DNA from: Zantedeschia hybrid cultivar
Lineage: Eukaryota; Streptophyta; Magnoliopsida; Alismatales; Araceae
DNA: 64,000 nucleotides
Assembly: GCA_030544215.1 (NCBI GenBank)
Contig: JARZZO010000008.1
Span: forward strand, 22,274,614-22,338,613
Direction of reading: 5' to 3'
Within the stretch, counting starts at the first letter, position 1, and every line of letters begins with the position of its first letter. Positions 11,927-24,355 of the stretch are shown in pieces. Made by a program: the position numbers and the translations under genes. The notes beneath the pieces were generated by a model, which saw only the letters and a list, made by a program, of their open reading frames with translations, was not told where the DNA came from and searched no databases.

Positions 11927-13515
11927 TGATGGATATAGGTGTCCTCTAAGCCAATCATAAGGCACCTATTTCAATCTAGTTCACTAATTAATGGCATTAA
12001 ATTTATTATGTAGATTGACATATTAATAATTGCGCATAATGAAGTCCATGAATATGTGCAATAGTCATCAGATTATGATGAGATCATAATAATGAGACTG
12101 ATGACTTATAAACACATATTCTCAATTGTTCCTAGTCGTAAGATATTTGAGAAGGACATCAAATATCTGGTAAGACTAGTACAGGTTATTCCAGCTTGTA
12201 TGATGAGGGTGACTGATCTCGTTAGTTACTCGTGTAGAGACACAATGGTAAATCTGTCGGTGCTAATTGGGGAATGAGTTCACTGAACTGATCCGACATG
12301 AATCGCTGAATGGTAATTTACCTGACTGTCAATCGGCTTGATTCATCGTCACAGTGGCGTGGTTGATCCTTGGACTTGAGACACCAAAGACACCTTGTCG
12401 GTGGGCTTCTAGACTTTGACCTTGACCTACGAATCCCTATCCACAGGATCTCTAATAGTCAAGGATCGGGTCCAGCGGAAGACCTTCGAAGGTGATTGTG
12501 TGTTCAATAAAGGATCATTCGCTCTCAGGTAAATGGAGAGAGAATGTTCTAGAATAGATCTGCAGGAGTCTCTGGCCAGAGCAGAAACAATATCAGAAAA
12601 GATGTTTTCCGATATTGTACAATGGAGTCTGATTCAAGTGAGTTGACCATCTAGGGTTTGACAGTTGACCATATCCTAGGTTAACTTGAGAGCATTGTGC
12701 GAATGAAGAATTATAGCCATGCGGTAACTGTGGACGGACAGGTTCCATGAGTAGGTTGCTGAACCCCATTACCTTCTAGGATCATGCAGTGTTGCTTGAC
12801 ACCCAACTTGATCGGAAGTCTGACCGAATTTATATGCGATGTTAATTCGGCTAAGTAATTAGTTAATATCTAGATATTAATTAATTACAATAAGTCAATA
12901 ACTAGTTATTGGACTTAACGGACTGAAAATCAGACTGATAAATGGGCCTAGAGAGTCACACGCAATAAGATTCTCAGTCGGTGATACATAAGTGGGATTT
13001 ATATTAACTCGGGGACTTTTGTGAAAAGTCGTACCGACTTAATATATATACGCGCTGTTGAGAAATCCTGGGCCAAGCTCCAGGGTTTTCCCATACTGGC
13101 CGTCATCCCCCCTTTCTCTCTCATCCTCTAGGCGCCCCGTTCGAGGCGCTGGGACTGTCTCCGTCTCCGCCGCGCGTAATTCCCGAATGTCGGGAGTTCC
13201 CGTCCGTGGGTTTTCGGACATCGTTGCGGCGACGGATCTTCAACGAGCGAGCTGATGCGGACGAGGGAGCGAGGACGAACGGTTGCGGAGGATCGCGTGG
13301 ATACCGCTGGAGGCCGGACGCTTGTGTGGCTCGCGGCATCGTCTCGATGGAATCGAGATGGAAGCGGATTTGAATCCGCGCACGGTAATCGGATTACTTC
13401 CCGTTAGTTTTCGGTTTTAGTTTTTTATTCCGAGTCGGATCAGCGGGTATCGGGCGGGATAAAATTTTGTTCGTCATTTCCGCTGCGTTCTTCACGTCCC
13501 ACCCGGATCCTAACA
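11927..13515 (+). mobile_element. diverged solo copia LTR (1589 bp) inside gypsy gag
   Basis: Begins TGATGGATATAGGTGTCC and ends GGATCCTAACA. It aligns by eye, block after block, with the LTR at 9498-11045, including the shared blocks around a TATA-like AATATATATA (13041-13050) and the GC-rich 3' third, but with many substitutions. Flanks are TAGCC (11922-11926) and TAGCT (13516-13520), a 5-bp target duplication with one change. No internal region is present, so it is a solo LTR left by recombination. Confidence 0.82.
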
Positions 13516-13654
13516 TAGCTATGGGATTGACATGCACAACTCCTTGGCCAGGAGTTTGAACCTTGCCATGAGCTGAGCCTCCCTGAGCCGGAGACTCTTT
13601 AGTACTAGCAGGCTGAATGATGGGATTATCAGCCCGAGTCCTGATCTTAACCAA
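13516..13654 (-). pseudogene. Ty3-gypsy gag, N-terminal fragment
   Basis: The minus-strand frame starts MVKIRTRADN at 13654 and runs to the solo LTR boundary at 13515, where the reading frame enters LTR sequence. Together with 11046-11926 it reconstructs the order of a single gag, so this ATG is probably the original gag start. A diverged TGGTATCATAAC-like primer site near 13800-13814 fits a gypsy element in this orientation. Confidence 0.65.
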
Positions 13655-16640
13655 ATCCTAGAATCTAAATAGAACCTAATTAATCTTCATATTTTAGAAT
13701 TTAAATTCTACCCACACTAGCCTACCCGCACTCTAAGATCAACTGGTATGGCTTAAGATCAGATGATAATGGTTAATGTTTTCTTATAATTGATATGTTA
13801 TGATACCACATTATCACACTCCTGATCTGATTCAGTCATTTAGACTCGCTTCATATTCAAGTTATGTAACTATCGATCAAGATAGTATACGAATCAGACA
13901 TGAATGATAAGAGACAAATAACCAAAGTAATATATAATGTCATTTATCATCAATAATTCAACAATCAAATTTCATTGTCAATACCATAATCTTCAAATTA
14001 TGTCAAATTTTCAGCATAAGTAAAATCACTCATCTCACTAAAGAAATAGAAAAGTACATATCTTTCTCAAATAACCTACTACATCAATCTACTAAATAGA
14101 AAATCAAACTAAACTAGATAATCTTCTGTCGTAATCTGAGTTGGACGTCTTAAGGTAAATCCTCCTCAAGTCCTAACTCCTCCTCGTCAGACGGATCTAT
14201 GGTTATTAATAGGTTTGTGAGTAACAAGTACTTAGTAGACATCGAATCTATCAAATGCTAAACAATATAATTGTTGAAAAGTGATGATAACTAATTAAAT
14301 ATGATTCACAGTTTTAAGAACATGATATAAAATGATCAAATATAGATTTATTAAATCAGATGTATTTTTTAATAACATGAACATATCGAATATCATACAG
14401 TTTACTTAGCACGAACGAGTTCATATTTGACATATCAAATTCTACTATCCATGAATGTGACTTATCACATACCGAACTGAATATATCTTATATCAAATTA
14501 AGCTTATCACATATCACATAACTAATATCATGACATAATCGCTTATCAAATTAGATTCATATAATAAATCATAAGGTTAAGACAGATTCATATGATTCCG
14601 AAGGAATAGTTAAGTAGGATGATCAAAAGATTCAAATAGTTACGCTGAATTTAAATGAACATATGAAAGAAAGATTTCAAATTTATGTGTTATTCAAATA
14701 TATCAAATTATATTATAACATACGTGTACCCAAACCATCATATAAGGAGCCGAACAAACGAATACTGAAGCATCTAGATAAATGATGCAAAAGTCTTAGC
14801 CCTGCGTAGAACGGAAGAGTTTAAGTCCCACTACAATCATATGAATGACAAATAAATTTCAAGAAGTGGCTCCCATAGATTTAAGAGATGGCTCTTGCTT
14901 AGTATATCACTTTTTTCATGTGACACTTTGTACTGACCGCATGGCTGATATTTTACCCGTTGCCTTCGGGTTTTACATACAAAATTGCACTATTCAATAT
15001 AGATGCTTACAATATAATTATGCCATATAATCTCCTTAAGATGACAATATCCAAATAAGGTTATACACATATAGTACAATCATATAACAGAGAGCAAATA
15101 ATGATCATAGATTTAAAAATTAACTTATCAAAGTGTTACGTACATATACAAGACAAAATACATACTTTTATATACAAAATAGTCACTTATCGAGTTATCA
15201 TAGTCAAACTGATGGATAATTAGATCAAAACTAATGCCAGTAGGTTACTCGATAGAAATATAAGTTTCAGGAATTATCTCAAAATTTTTAAAATAATAAA
15301 TATATTTTTCAGTCATTAAAACTAATTTTTAGAATTGAAAAATCAATAAATAAGGTTAAAATAGCAAACAAATTAAAAAATTGATCAAACTTAGTGAACA
15401 TATCAAATAAGCCAAATGAAACTTGTTGACAAAGTTTCATAAATGAGTGATCAAGAGTATCAAATAACATGTTAAAAATTTGAGTGAATTTTGACTAAAT
15501 GAACAAATAGTAGAATAATAAAAAATAAATTTTAAAAAATTGTCAAATTGAGTAGACAGATAAAGTTTATCAAAATAAGACTTTGATCAAAATTTTAGAT
15601 CATTAGGATAAGAATTTATAGAGTTATGTCCAATTAAAATTCAGTCTGAAAATTATAGATATCGGTTCTGAAAATCGTAGGTGCAACTTCTAAAAATCGT
15701 AGGTATAATTTCTGAAAATCGTACGTATATGAAAACCATATGTAAAATCTTATGATTGCTGAAACAAGAGCTTGAATCATGTCATGCACAGTCGACATGT
15801 TTTGAATCATGTCAAAGGTCCTTGATGCAATTTAGACATACCTAAAAAAAGTTATATATGAGTGACATGATTTAAATCGCCTTACCTGATGTTGACACAA
15901 TTCGGCACTGTTTGTGTTGAATTTTGAAAAATTGAGAATTAAACATAGATCTTGAGATTTTAATCAAATTTAGGGAGTCTAAATATGAAGATTATCATTT
16001 TAGATTATCAAATTGATCACTTGTGAAAATAAAATTTGAATTTTTCATATAACAAAATATTCATTTAATAAGTTATCATCACTTATCTTTGGAGGAAGAA
16101 CAAACCTACCATTCCAATGCTTCTCTAGCATTCAAACTCTAGTTCTCTCGTAATCTAAAGCTTCTCCTACTTCTTCTAAATTTTCAAGAATACAATTCAT
16201 AGATTAGAATTAATCCCCAAAAAAATTAACTAAGAATACATCCTATGTTCTTCGAGAATAACACATGAACTTATCTTTGAAAAAGAATTGAGAGTAAAAA
16301 AATTCATGCTTGCCCTTAAGTATTTATTTATAATCATTTCTCTTTCTAATTCAACCCAAAATAAGTCTTCTTTGTGCTGGAGTCTAACTCTAACTATAGA
16401 AGACTTAATGACAAAGTTAAAAAGTTCTCATAATGCAACTAGGACTCAATTTTCACAGTTTTTTGTTTTCTAATATGAAAGTCATTAAATTTGACCGGAA
16501 AAATGTTAGAATTAGTAAAAGTTTCTTTTGATAAAGTTGTATAATTTAATTTTCTCTTTCTAATGATACTAAGATCATAATTTTTCGTTAACCAAATACA
16601 AAAATATCGTGGGTTTACTGGACTGTTGTCACGTACCTTG

Positions 16641-17203
16641 GGCCACTTTGATTGGAGAATAGGAGAAGAATAAGGGAGAATAAGGGGAGAATAAGTTTAA
16701 TTTTGCTTTGACAAGCAAAATGGCTTATACCGGTGCAGAATAGCGTATTCGGCCTCACTTTGTTTGCAGAATAAGTTTTTACGTGGGGCCCACTGACGGA
16801 ATGGCGTATACCAGAATAAGAGATGTTTCGGTTTGATAGTTTTGTGGGGCCCGCTAATGGAATAAGAAGAATAAGTGATTCTTGGGTCTAAGGTGGGATG
16901 GCTTATTCTCCTTATTCTCCGAATACGCTATTCTGTACCGGTATAAGCCATTCTGCTTGTCAAAGCAAAATTAAACTTATTCTCCCCTTATTCTCCCTTA
17001 TTCTTCTCCTATTCTCCAATCAAAGTGGCCCTCGGAGAATAAGGAGAATAAGCCATCCCACCTTAGACCCAAGAATCACTTATTCTTCTTATTCCATTAG
17101 CGGGCCCCACAAAACTATCAAACCGAAACATCTCTTATTCTGGTATACGCCATTCCGTCAGTGGGCCCCACGTAAAAACTTATTCTGCAAACAAAGTGAG
17201 GCC
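16641..17203 (-). mobile_element. Tourist-like MITE (280 bp) containing a second copy of itself
   Basis: The outer element starts GGCCACTTTGATTGG and ends GCAAACAAAGTGAGGCC, flanked by TTG on both sides (16638-16640 and 17204-17206). Removing the inner copy (16751-17030) and one 3-bp duplication leaves exactly 280 bp, the size of the inner copy. A third copy lies at 27396-27657 with TTA duplications. The 3-bp TTA-like duplications and GGCC-type termini point to PIF/Harbinger Tourist MITEs. No transposase is encoded. Confidence 0.88.
16751..17030 (+). mobile_element. inner Tourist-like MITE (280 bp), opposite orientation to its host copy
   Basis: Starts GGCCTCACTTTGTTTGCAG and ends CTCCAATCAAAGTGGCC. 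The target within the outer copy was ...GTATTCGGAG...; flanks are TTC (16748-16750) and CTC (17031-17033), a 3-bp duplication with one change. It is the reverse complement of the outer copy, so the composite has arm order A-B-A'-B', where A' and B' are reverse complements of A and B. Confidence 0.88.
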
Positions 17204-17206
17204 TTG

Positions 17207-17913
17207 TGAATTCAAAAATTTGGCTCATGTGGAACCACCTAATTTCCTACTCAAAACATTTAAATGAACTTAAGTTATTCTGACTCATTAATTAATTTAA
17301 TTAGATTTATTTAATTAACTAAATTAAATTTAATAATTCAAAACTCATTAACTAAATGAAATGAGTTCAAAATTTAACGTATAATAGTTAGTGCTTTTGG
17401 TCAAAAAGATGAAGATAACAATGATGATCAAGAAATATTATCTATCTATTTTGATGAAAAGTTTCCATGTAGTTTAATGTTCGATCGAACTAAATTATGA
17501 TTGAACAGTTATATAGTTAAACCGTGTACTTTAGCTTCTATGTTTTTAAATTATTAATGCATTCTTTTGCTTCTTATGTTTTTGAGTTTTTAATGTACTT
17601 TTTTATTATTTTTGGTTAGTGTAATTTAATTTATAATAACAACTCTTATATGTTGAATTTCAAAAATGTCGTCATGTGCCATGTTCCAGATCCGCTGGTC
17701 CATGGGAAAATGTTATGGCCGGGTGCACAGAGGACATGTGACTTTAGGTCACTTTGGCTTTGGCGGCTCATTAGACTTTAATAGAAGAGAAATATTTGAT
17801 GTAAGAGTAATATTTGCTGCAGCACCAAGCTATATTATAAGCGCGGATCGGACTGCTACAGCAGTAGCAACTTTTTTCATTTTTTTATTTTTAAGTCGGT
17901 CTCATTATATTTT
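17207..17913. other. AT-rich spacer
   Basis: Apart from a possible outer LTR edge near 17240 I see no gene or recognised repeat. The longest frame (17666-17932, plus) has no recognisable motif. Confidence 0.4.
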
Positions 17914-18045
17914 ACACGTCTGTACAATTTGATTGCTGATTAGATGATTTAAAAAATTCTGAAAAATAAAAAAATAAATTTTTTATTAGTCTCGATTTTA
18001 AATTTTTTAAGTTATATGATCAGTAATCGAATTGTACAGACGTGT
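17914..18045. repeat. foldback (palindromic) element, copy 1
   Basis: ACACGTCTGTACAATT at the left is mirrored by AATTGTACAGACGTGT at 18045, with arms of roughly 45 bp around an AT-rich centre. The inner motif (ACAATT plus a GATC-like block) recurs in the foldbacks near 29395, 38385, 50261 and 51530. Confidence 0.75.
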
Positions 18046-18845
18046 CGCCTGCCCACCCCATCACACGGTACCAGCGACTGTGCATCATCCCATTTATTAA
18101 TTAGATAATAATTGCAAATTGTAACGTCCTTAATATTTACTAATGCTTGTTCAGGACTTGTGATAGAGGGCGAGAAATAAATTAGTTTTTACAGAATTAT
18201 TTCACCAAAGAATAAATATTATGATATTTTACAGTATTGCTTCTTCCAATTTATTCGGAACGAGCCACTGTTCTTTGAATATACAATCTATAAAAAGAAA
18301 AGTGAACGGTTTTCGTCAGATTAACCAACCTCTTCAGTCTCATCCTCATATCTATTGGGTCTCGGTGTCCTTTCTTCAAAATAATAAGTTTAAAATAATG
18401 TTAGATGCATTATACACGGTGCAGTATTCAATTGCGCACTCGACTTAAATCAATGATCAGATAATACAAAGATCAAGCTAAGGTGGGCCACTAACTCAGT
18501 AATTATTTTAAATAAAATTCCACCCCACTGCAATCCATGAAGATTGCAACATGGTGCAACTGAGCGTTACTCATAAGTTTAAAAGTTATTGATAGAATTG
18601 TCAAAAGGTCCAAACCTATTAAGGAATCATTTGGGACCTATTAAGTGCAGATATGGATACACAATGTTGCGTAATATTCGTTGTAATGTCCCCCTCTACT
18701 ACCATAGGGACATTGCATTGTGTAAATAAAAAAAAATATTTTTTAAGGTCAGCCTCCACACGTCCTACATGGCCTTATACCCACTGCAATGATCCATTGC
18801 AGTAGAGAATGTATTGCATTAAGCATTACTGTACAATGTATACCA
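18046..18845. other. intergenic spacer
   Basis: No gene seen. Short imperfect inverted motifs around ACAATG occur near 18660-18840 but have no clear boundaries. Confidence 0.35.
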
Positions 18846-19880
18846 AGGGTGTCAATGGGTCGGAGTTGGGCTTAGCAAAATCAAGCTTAAGCCTATCAAG
18901 GAAAATGAGGCCCAACTCTAACTCAACCTATTTCTTTGTACTTAAGCTCAAACCAAACACAAGCATAAAATAATTCAGATTTTGAACTCGAACTTTGGAC
19001 TTAAATAAAAGAAGAGTCAACTTCTTTATTTAAAATAGGTAATGTATCACATTAATAAGAATTCACATCTCAATGCAAGAAGGAATGAGAAGAGCGCTTC
19101 CAAGCAATACAAAACTTTCAGCCTAGTCTTTTGTCAAAGCTTCAATGTTGTGCGTACTCTGTTTCTGCATCGCTTACTTCATCTTAAGTCTCATCACTCA
19201 TTAAACCATGAGACCTTCAAGATCGTCATATTCAATAACATAAATTAAAAAAAAAAATCATCAAAAAAATTATTTACATTTTGATTTTTTTTTTAACTTA
19301 AAAAATAAATTTAAAAAATATTTTTTATAAAATCAAAACCTAATATAGCATCTAGATCAAATATTGATTAATTAACATTATCATATAATATTATAATAAT
19401 TAATGATGCATATGATGATTTTGAAGGTGTCATATAGACATTGAATCTTATGATACAATTTTCACATGGCTATGATTCCTGGGTAAGTACATGCAAAAAA
19501 TACTCTCTTAAATTTAAGACCATAAAAATATTAATTCATGTTCACAGTTAACATAAATTAACGTGTATGATATATAAATATGCAAATAAATGATCTTGTC
19601 AACATAAACATGCATTATATAAATTCAATTATCATTCTTTATGTTTGACATTTAGCAGATTTTTGGACTTGGGCCTAACAAAGCTCAAGCGTAGCCCATT
19701 TTAGGAGTTGAGGTTAAAATTGAAACCTAAGCCTAGCCTAAAAATAAAATGGGCTCAATTTTAATATCTATGCCCACTGAATCAGAGTTGGACCAGGCCG
19801 ACTTTTCGAACTTTCGATGAACCCGATAACAATTATTTTATTATTTCTTGTGTAAATTGGTAATCAAAGTTCTATGAATC
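18846..19880. repeat. possible hAT-like non-autonomous element
   Basis: Starts near AGGGTGTCAATGGGTCGG, typical of hAT-like termini. Arms are mirrored: GGGCTTAGCAAAATCAAGCT (18870s) resembles the reverse complement of sequence around 19670-19725. There is no transposase ORF, and I could not settle the right end or target duplication. Confidence 0.35.
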
Positions 19881-20342
19881 TGGACCTAAAATTGGGCCCA
19901 TTTATCAACCATATTATAGTTTATAATGGTTAGATTCTTCCTTAGGTTCATTTATCTTTTAGCATGGAGAAATTAAGGAGTAGACTTAAGATGCAACCCG
20001 TTTACCCATCAACTTTAGTGGCTCTAGGGCGAGTCTAATCATATTTATCTTGGGTATGGGTTTAATCATATATATGGAAATAAGAAATATGAGTAATATT
20101 TGTTACAATTGCCTCTGCTGTTTGACCATGAGATCAGATGGTGCATAAATTTTAAGTTCCTCTGCACATCCTAGAATATTGCAGCAAATACTGCTATTCA
20201 ATTATCGCCATCCCTCATTTTACACACTCATGACAACACTAGAGAGTCCACAGGAAGCCACAAAATAATAAAGAAAGAAGGGCCAAACAATTGAAGATCA
20301 AATCTATCTGGGTGCTATAGCAGCATGAAGTGCCATTAGAAA
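19881..20342. other. intergenic spacer
   Basis: AT-rich sequence with no gene or repeat that I recognise. Confidence 0.35.
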
Positions 20343-21863
20343 ATGACGTTGCCGAAGTGCACAAGGTGTTGAACAGGACGATCGAGAGGCCAGTCGAAGT
20401 AGGGTCTGGCTTGGGAGAGCCAAGAGAAGTCAGACGAGTGACGAGGGAGCTGCAGCCCGACTGCACCGAGAAGACACGCACTAGAGGGGGACCAGGTGAT
20501 GTTCCTAAGTAGGGCCCTCCAAAGATCAAGTCAGGCAACGACAAGAGGAATAGGACAAAAAGAGAAGAAGTGAGAGAGAGAGTGCATTAAATGCAGTCTT
20601 TATGACATACCTTCTCAAGGCACCAAGCCCTCCTTATTTGTAATAGGGGGCAACCAAAGGAGTCATAGATGTCCATGCAAGTGGGACACCTCTGGGATGG
20701 CTGACCAACCACTGCATCTCCTTCTAGAGGTTGACCAGGCGGCCTTGTAGGTCTGGAGCTGAGGTGGCAGAGGCGGCTGAGCATTCTAGGCACCCGATTA
20801 GCTGAGTGTTTGATGACACCTGATCTGCATTTGTGGTCCTCGTCCATGCTTGCTGGGATGGCCCCACAGGTTCGACTTGGGACTGAGCTGGACCGCGCAC
20901 TCCTCTAGCCGGATAACTGCCTAGCGCTGATGTTCCCTCGAGGGGACCCTACTGAGGGTAGACCGATGGACCTGGTGAGTGATCTCCTGCCAGTTGGTAG
21001 TACTGGTAAGCGGGTTGGTACGGCGGTTGTGGCTGCTGAGGCGGCCCGGCTTGCGAGCTGAGTAGTCCCATGTGTTGTACGATGGCCATGACCATATTTC
21101 ATAGGGACGCTAGTGTCCCGACTGTAGCAGAGAGCTGAGCCAACTCCTCCACTCGATCGGATTGGGCCGAGGAAGCCTCTGGAGCGGCCGGGGGCACCGG
21201 AGCGGCCCCGAATGGCTGGAGGGAGGAAGTGACGATGCCTGAATCGTTCCCCAGTTGGACTGTGGATACGGTCGAGACGTTCGGACGGAGTCTGACTATC
21301 CCGTGTGATTCTGGGTGATTAGACCCTAGTGTGCCATGGCTTGCATTTTTCCCACAGACGACGTCAAGTAATGCTGTCTAAGTGCATGGGGTGCTGAACT
21401 GGGCTGCCAAGAGGTTGGTCGAAGCAAGGTCTAGTCTAGGAGAGTCGAGAGTAGTTTGACGAGTGACGAGGGAGCCGTGGCCCGACCGCACTGATATGAC
21501 ATGACATTAGAGGGGGCCTAAGTGGCACTCCTGGGTAGGCCTCTCTGACACTCAAGTCAGGCAACGACAAGAGGAATAGGACAAAAAGAGAAAGAGAGAG
21601 AGTGTGTGTATTAAATACGGTCTTTATGATATACCTCCTCAAGGAACCAAGCCCTCCTTATTTATAACAGGGGCGGGCAACCAGAGGAGTAAATGCTGCA
21701 TTCATTGTGAGACTAAAACTGCTATCCCTCTTAATTTCTTCGGACACTTAATGCTCCTTTGAACATGGGATCAGTCTCCGGCTGACTCCCAAAGGATCTG
21801 GACCGCCTGGGAGTGGAGAGGATCCTCGTTAGAAAACATTAGGAGCATTACGAGGGTAACCAA
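20343..21863 (-). mobile_element. internally deleted gypsy retrotransposon relic
   Basis: Two direct repeats, 20343-20680 and about 21368-21700, share GTGACGAGGGAGC, CAGGCAACGACAAGAGGAAT and ACCAAGCCCTCCTTATTT blocks and are LTR copies. The right one is longer (to about 21863). Between them is a gag N-terminal piece. A TTTCCCACAGACG motif precedes the right LTR, as it does next to the LTR of the complete Tat-type element at 48.8 kb, so the relic is a distant relative in the same orientation. Part of the left LTR and nearly all internal sequence are missing. Confidence 0.65.
20690..21350 (-). pseudogene. gypsy gag N-terminal fragment (Gln/Pro-rich)
   Basis: The minus strand carries a broken frame of Ser/Pro/Gln-rich sequence (QPQPPYQPAYQYYQL near 21000) ending in a DLQGRLVNL..KEMQWLVSQP-like stretch. 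This parallels DLDRRLTAIRKEM in gag of the 38950-49770 element, including position relative to the LTR. It has stops and ends at the deletion junction, so no product is expected. Confidence 0.55.
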
Positions 21864-22651
21864 AAAAGGTGGGGAAATAAGTTAGTTTTTACGATCCTAG
21901 AGTTTGCCTTCGGTACAATCTAAGTGGAGTTACATATAATGGGGTCGTTTGGCGTGCGGCAGAATGCTGTAGAACATCATAAAATTAGTAGAAATAATAT
22001 TTTTAAATTTCTTGAGTATTATAACTTATTTTACGATATATTTTTTTTTACATATTTGAAGTGACGTAAGTTACTGTATTTGAAAATCCAGTTGACTCCT
22101 ATGATATATCCTTTTAGCTAAGTTTGATTTTCAGCTCAAACTTACCGAATATCAAAATCGAAGGTTACAAAAACCGGGATTTCAATTCCACTAGGTTTAA
22201 GACCTATAATTTTAAATCAAATTTTTTACAATATTTTGCTACACACCAAAAAATGATCTTATGTGGGGAACCTTTCATTCATAGTCACATGCTTTGAAAG
22301 AAAGCGCGCACATCAAATATCGACCATTATTCGTTTATCGGCCAAAGTTGTACTTGTTAGGGTTTAGGATTACCTGTCTCGTTCCTTTGTTTAGCTTGGA
22401 GAAAGCAACCAATGGCTGTCTACTCAGACCGTGACGTTTCTTCTAATAGACGTTGCCCCAAATGTTGCGGCCTAATACTCAATGGAATTAGGATTTAAGT
22501 CTTCACTACTACAGATCATCCAATCCATACCCCACAGGGATAACACTTCCCCATGATCTAGACACATCCATTGTATAAATATGCGGCATAATTTAGATTA
22601 CTGTGCTGATGCTATAGCCAGTGGTTACCCTGTCAAGGGCGTTTCCATGAT
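21864..22651. other. intergenic spacer
   Basis: No gene recognised. A GGGGTCGTTTGGCGTGCGG motif at 21941 resembles the outer end of a Tourist or hAT-like MITE, but I found no matching right end. Confidence 0.35.
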
Positions 22652-22670
22652 AACCATCCAATTAAAAGCT

Positions 22671-22975
22671 AGGACCCAGCGCCGTAGTGCAACGGTGCAC
22701 CCACTCCGTCCGGAAGGTCGCGGGTTCGACTTGTCTGCGTGTGTGCAAGTGTGATTGACCTGTAGACTGTTCGTCCGTCTGGACGGAGCTGTCGTCCCTT
22801 TGGATGGCCTTTTGTGGACTGCACGTCTTTGTCGCCTGCTTGACGATCTTATTACATCGAGTGCAGTAAATAAAAAAAAATCATAAGACCTTCGTCCGGC
22901 TCGACCCTAACTCCTTGAGTCTGAAACTAAGTCCCAAAAATCACCGAACAACGTTAAAAAAAGAAAGAAAAAGAA
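22671..22975 (+). mobile_element. tRNA-derived SINE with 19-bp target-site duplication
   Basis: A Pol III A box (TAGTGCAACGG, 22685-22695) and B box (GGTTCGAC, 22723-22730) lie at the 5' end, followed by a unique body and an A-rich tail (AAAAAAAGAAAGAAAAAGAA). It is flanked by aaccatccaattaaaagct at 22652-22670 and again at 22976-22994. Long variable duplications plus an A-rich tail are the signature of LINE-assisted retroposition. At about 305 bp it is within the SINE range. The tRNA of origin was not determined. Confidence 0.92.
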
Positions 22976-22994
22976 AACCATCCAATTAAAAGCT

Positions 22995-23954
22995 CACACA
23001 AGTGCCTTCGGGAAAGAGCAAGCTCCGTTTAGTCATGGATGTCCATGCAGGTCTCTATCTCTGTAACAACGTTTACCCGTTCAGCTCTCATTTGCCTCCA
23101 ATCCAATCATCATTTCAATTTTTTGCTTGACAGATCGAACCATATCCTGGAATTCTCTTTCTTTCAACCGTTTTAACAGGAATATGTCTATTGTACATGT
23201 GGCATCAGATAAAAACTAGAAGTATGTTTAATAGTGGTAGTGTGGGAAGCACTGCCAATCAAAGCGAGACACCGGATCAGACACGCCGTATCCAATCTTA
23301 ATTACTTAAAGTTTAGTTGTCCTTCTTGCTATCTTTGCGCAAGATTTTAGAGCTATATGAGACATATATTTTTGTCAATTATTTGTATGAGATTTTCTGC
23401 ATCGAATTTGATATATAATCTTCGTTAATCAGATTAACTAACTGTTCCAAGCCAAGTGTCTGATTGCTTCATTTTTTTTTATTTTTGGCTCCTGGCACTT
23501 GTCTAGTAAAAGATGCAAACAAAGTTTGGATTAGCAAAAAGTGGGAGATAACTCATGTTTAATCTTGGATTAAAAGTATATTAGGAGCTGTTATGGTGCA
23601 ACGTTTTAATATGCTTTCTCACCCTTCCTCTATGGGGTCCATGTTCCCGATTTGTCTGTCTTAACAAGAAAGGGTAGGACGTGGTCCAAACACAAGGAAG
23701 AGAGACAGGGAATGTGATGATTATGGGGTATTATGGCGTTTTGCGTTAATATAGTATTCTATTAGATTTATTGTGGTTGCTTGCAAGACATTTCTTGATG
23801 TAGGTGACAGATTCTTGGTTAAAACTCCCGTGTCCCTTCTAAGTTTACTATTTACTTCTCAATCATTCTTGGTATATAGTAGCCTTTTTTTCTCCCATGG
23901 TTTTTTTTTTTCTGTTAATTACGATGCAATTTTGGAGTGATCAAATACCAACTC
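22995..23954. other. intergenic spacer
   Basis: No gene or recognised repeat; scattered poly-T tracts only. Confidence 0.35.
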
Positions 23955-24355
23955 CAAAAAATATAGGACTTTTTGTATATATATCTCTAAAAAATATTCA
24001 TCTATACCCCCAACTCTCGTATTATCATCAATACTTCTGAAATCTTCAAAATATTGCACTCATACCCTTCCATCAAGCTAAGGTGAATTTCAACAAAACA
24101 TGCCAAAAAGATTTTATAAATCATGATAACATTAGGGTGTCGGGGGTACATATATAAAATTTTAGTGAATTACGAGATGTATATGTAAAATATTAGTAAA
24201 TTTAAGAGTATCTATGCAAAATATTTAGACGGAAGAGTATAAGTACAACCTTTCTGAAGATTTTAGAGGTATTCATGATAATACATGAGAGTTAGGGGTA
24301 CATGTGCAAATATGTCATTTTTTAGGATATATATGCAAAACACCCAAAAATATAT
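23955..24355. repeat. AT-rich inverted-repeat MITE family, copy 1
   Basis: Both halves carry runs like GTATATATATCTCT and their mirror, with CTTCAAAATATTGCACTCATAC left and AAGTACAACCTTTCTGAAG right of a central TTTATAAATCATGATA. Related copies occur at 31437-31806 and 53316-53685. Non-coding, about 400 bp; superfamily not determined. Confidence 0.65.

Larger units (their letters stand above)
13815..17240 (-). mobile_element. probable long LTR of the degraded gypsy element (boundaries approximate)
   Basis: About 2.8 kb of AT-rich, ORF-poor sequence lies immediately upstream of the gypsy gag, next to a primer-site-like TGGTATCATAAC (minus strand). The far side holds CGTGACAACAGTCC on the minus strand, a motif I associate with the start of some gypsy LTRs. 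The stretch also holds short dispersed repeats such as TGAAAATCGTAGGT (15668-15725). It is split by a nested MITE at 16641-17203. No second LTR is in view, so the ends are inferred. Confidence 0.45.
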
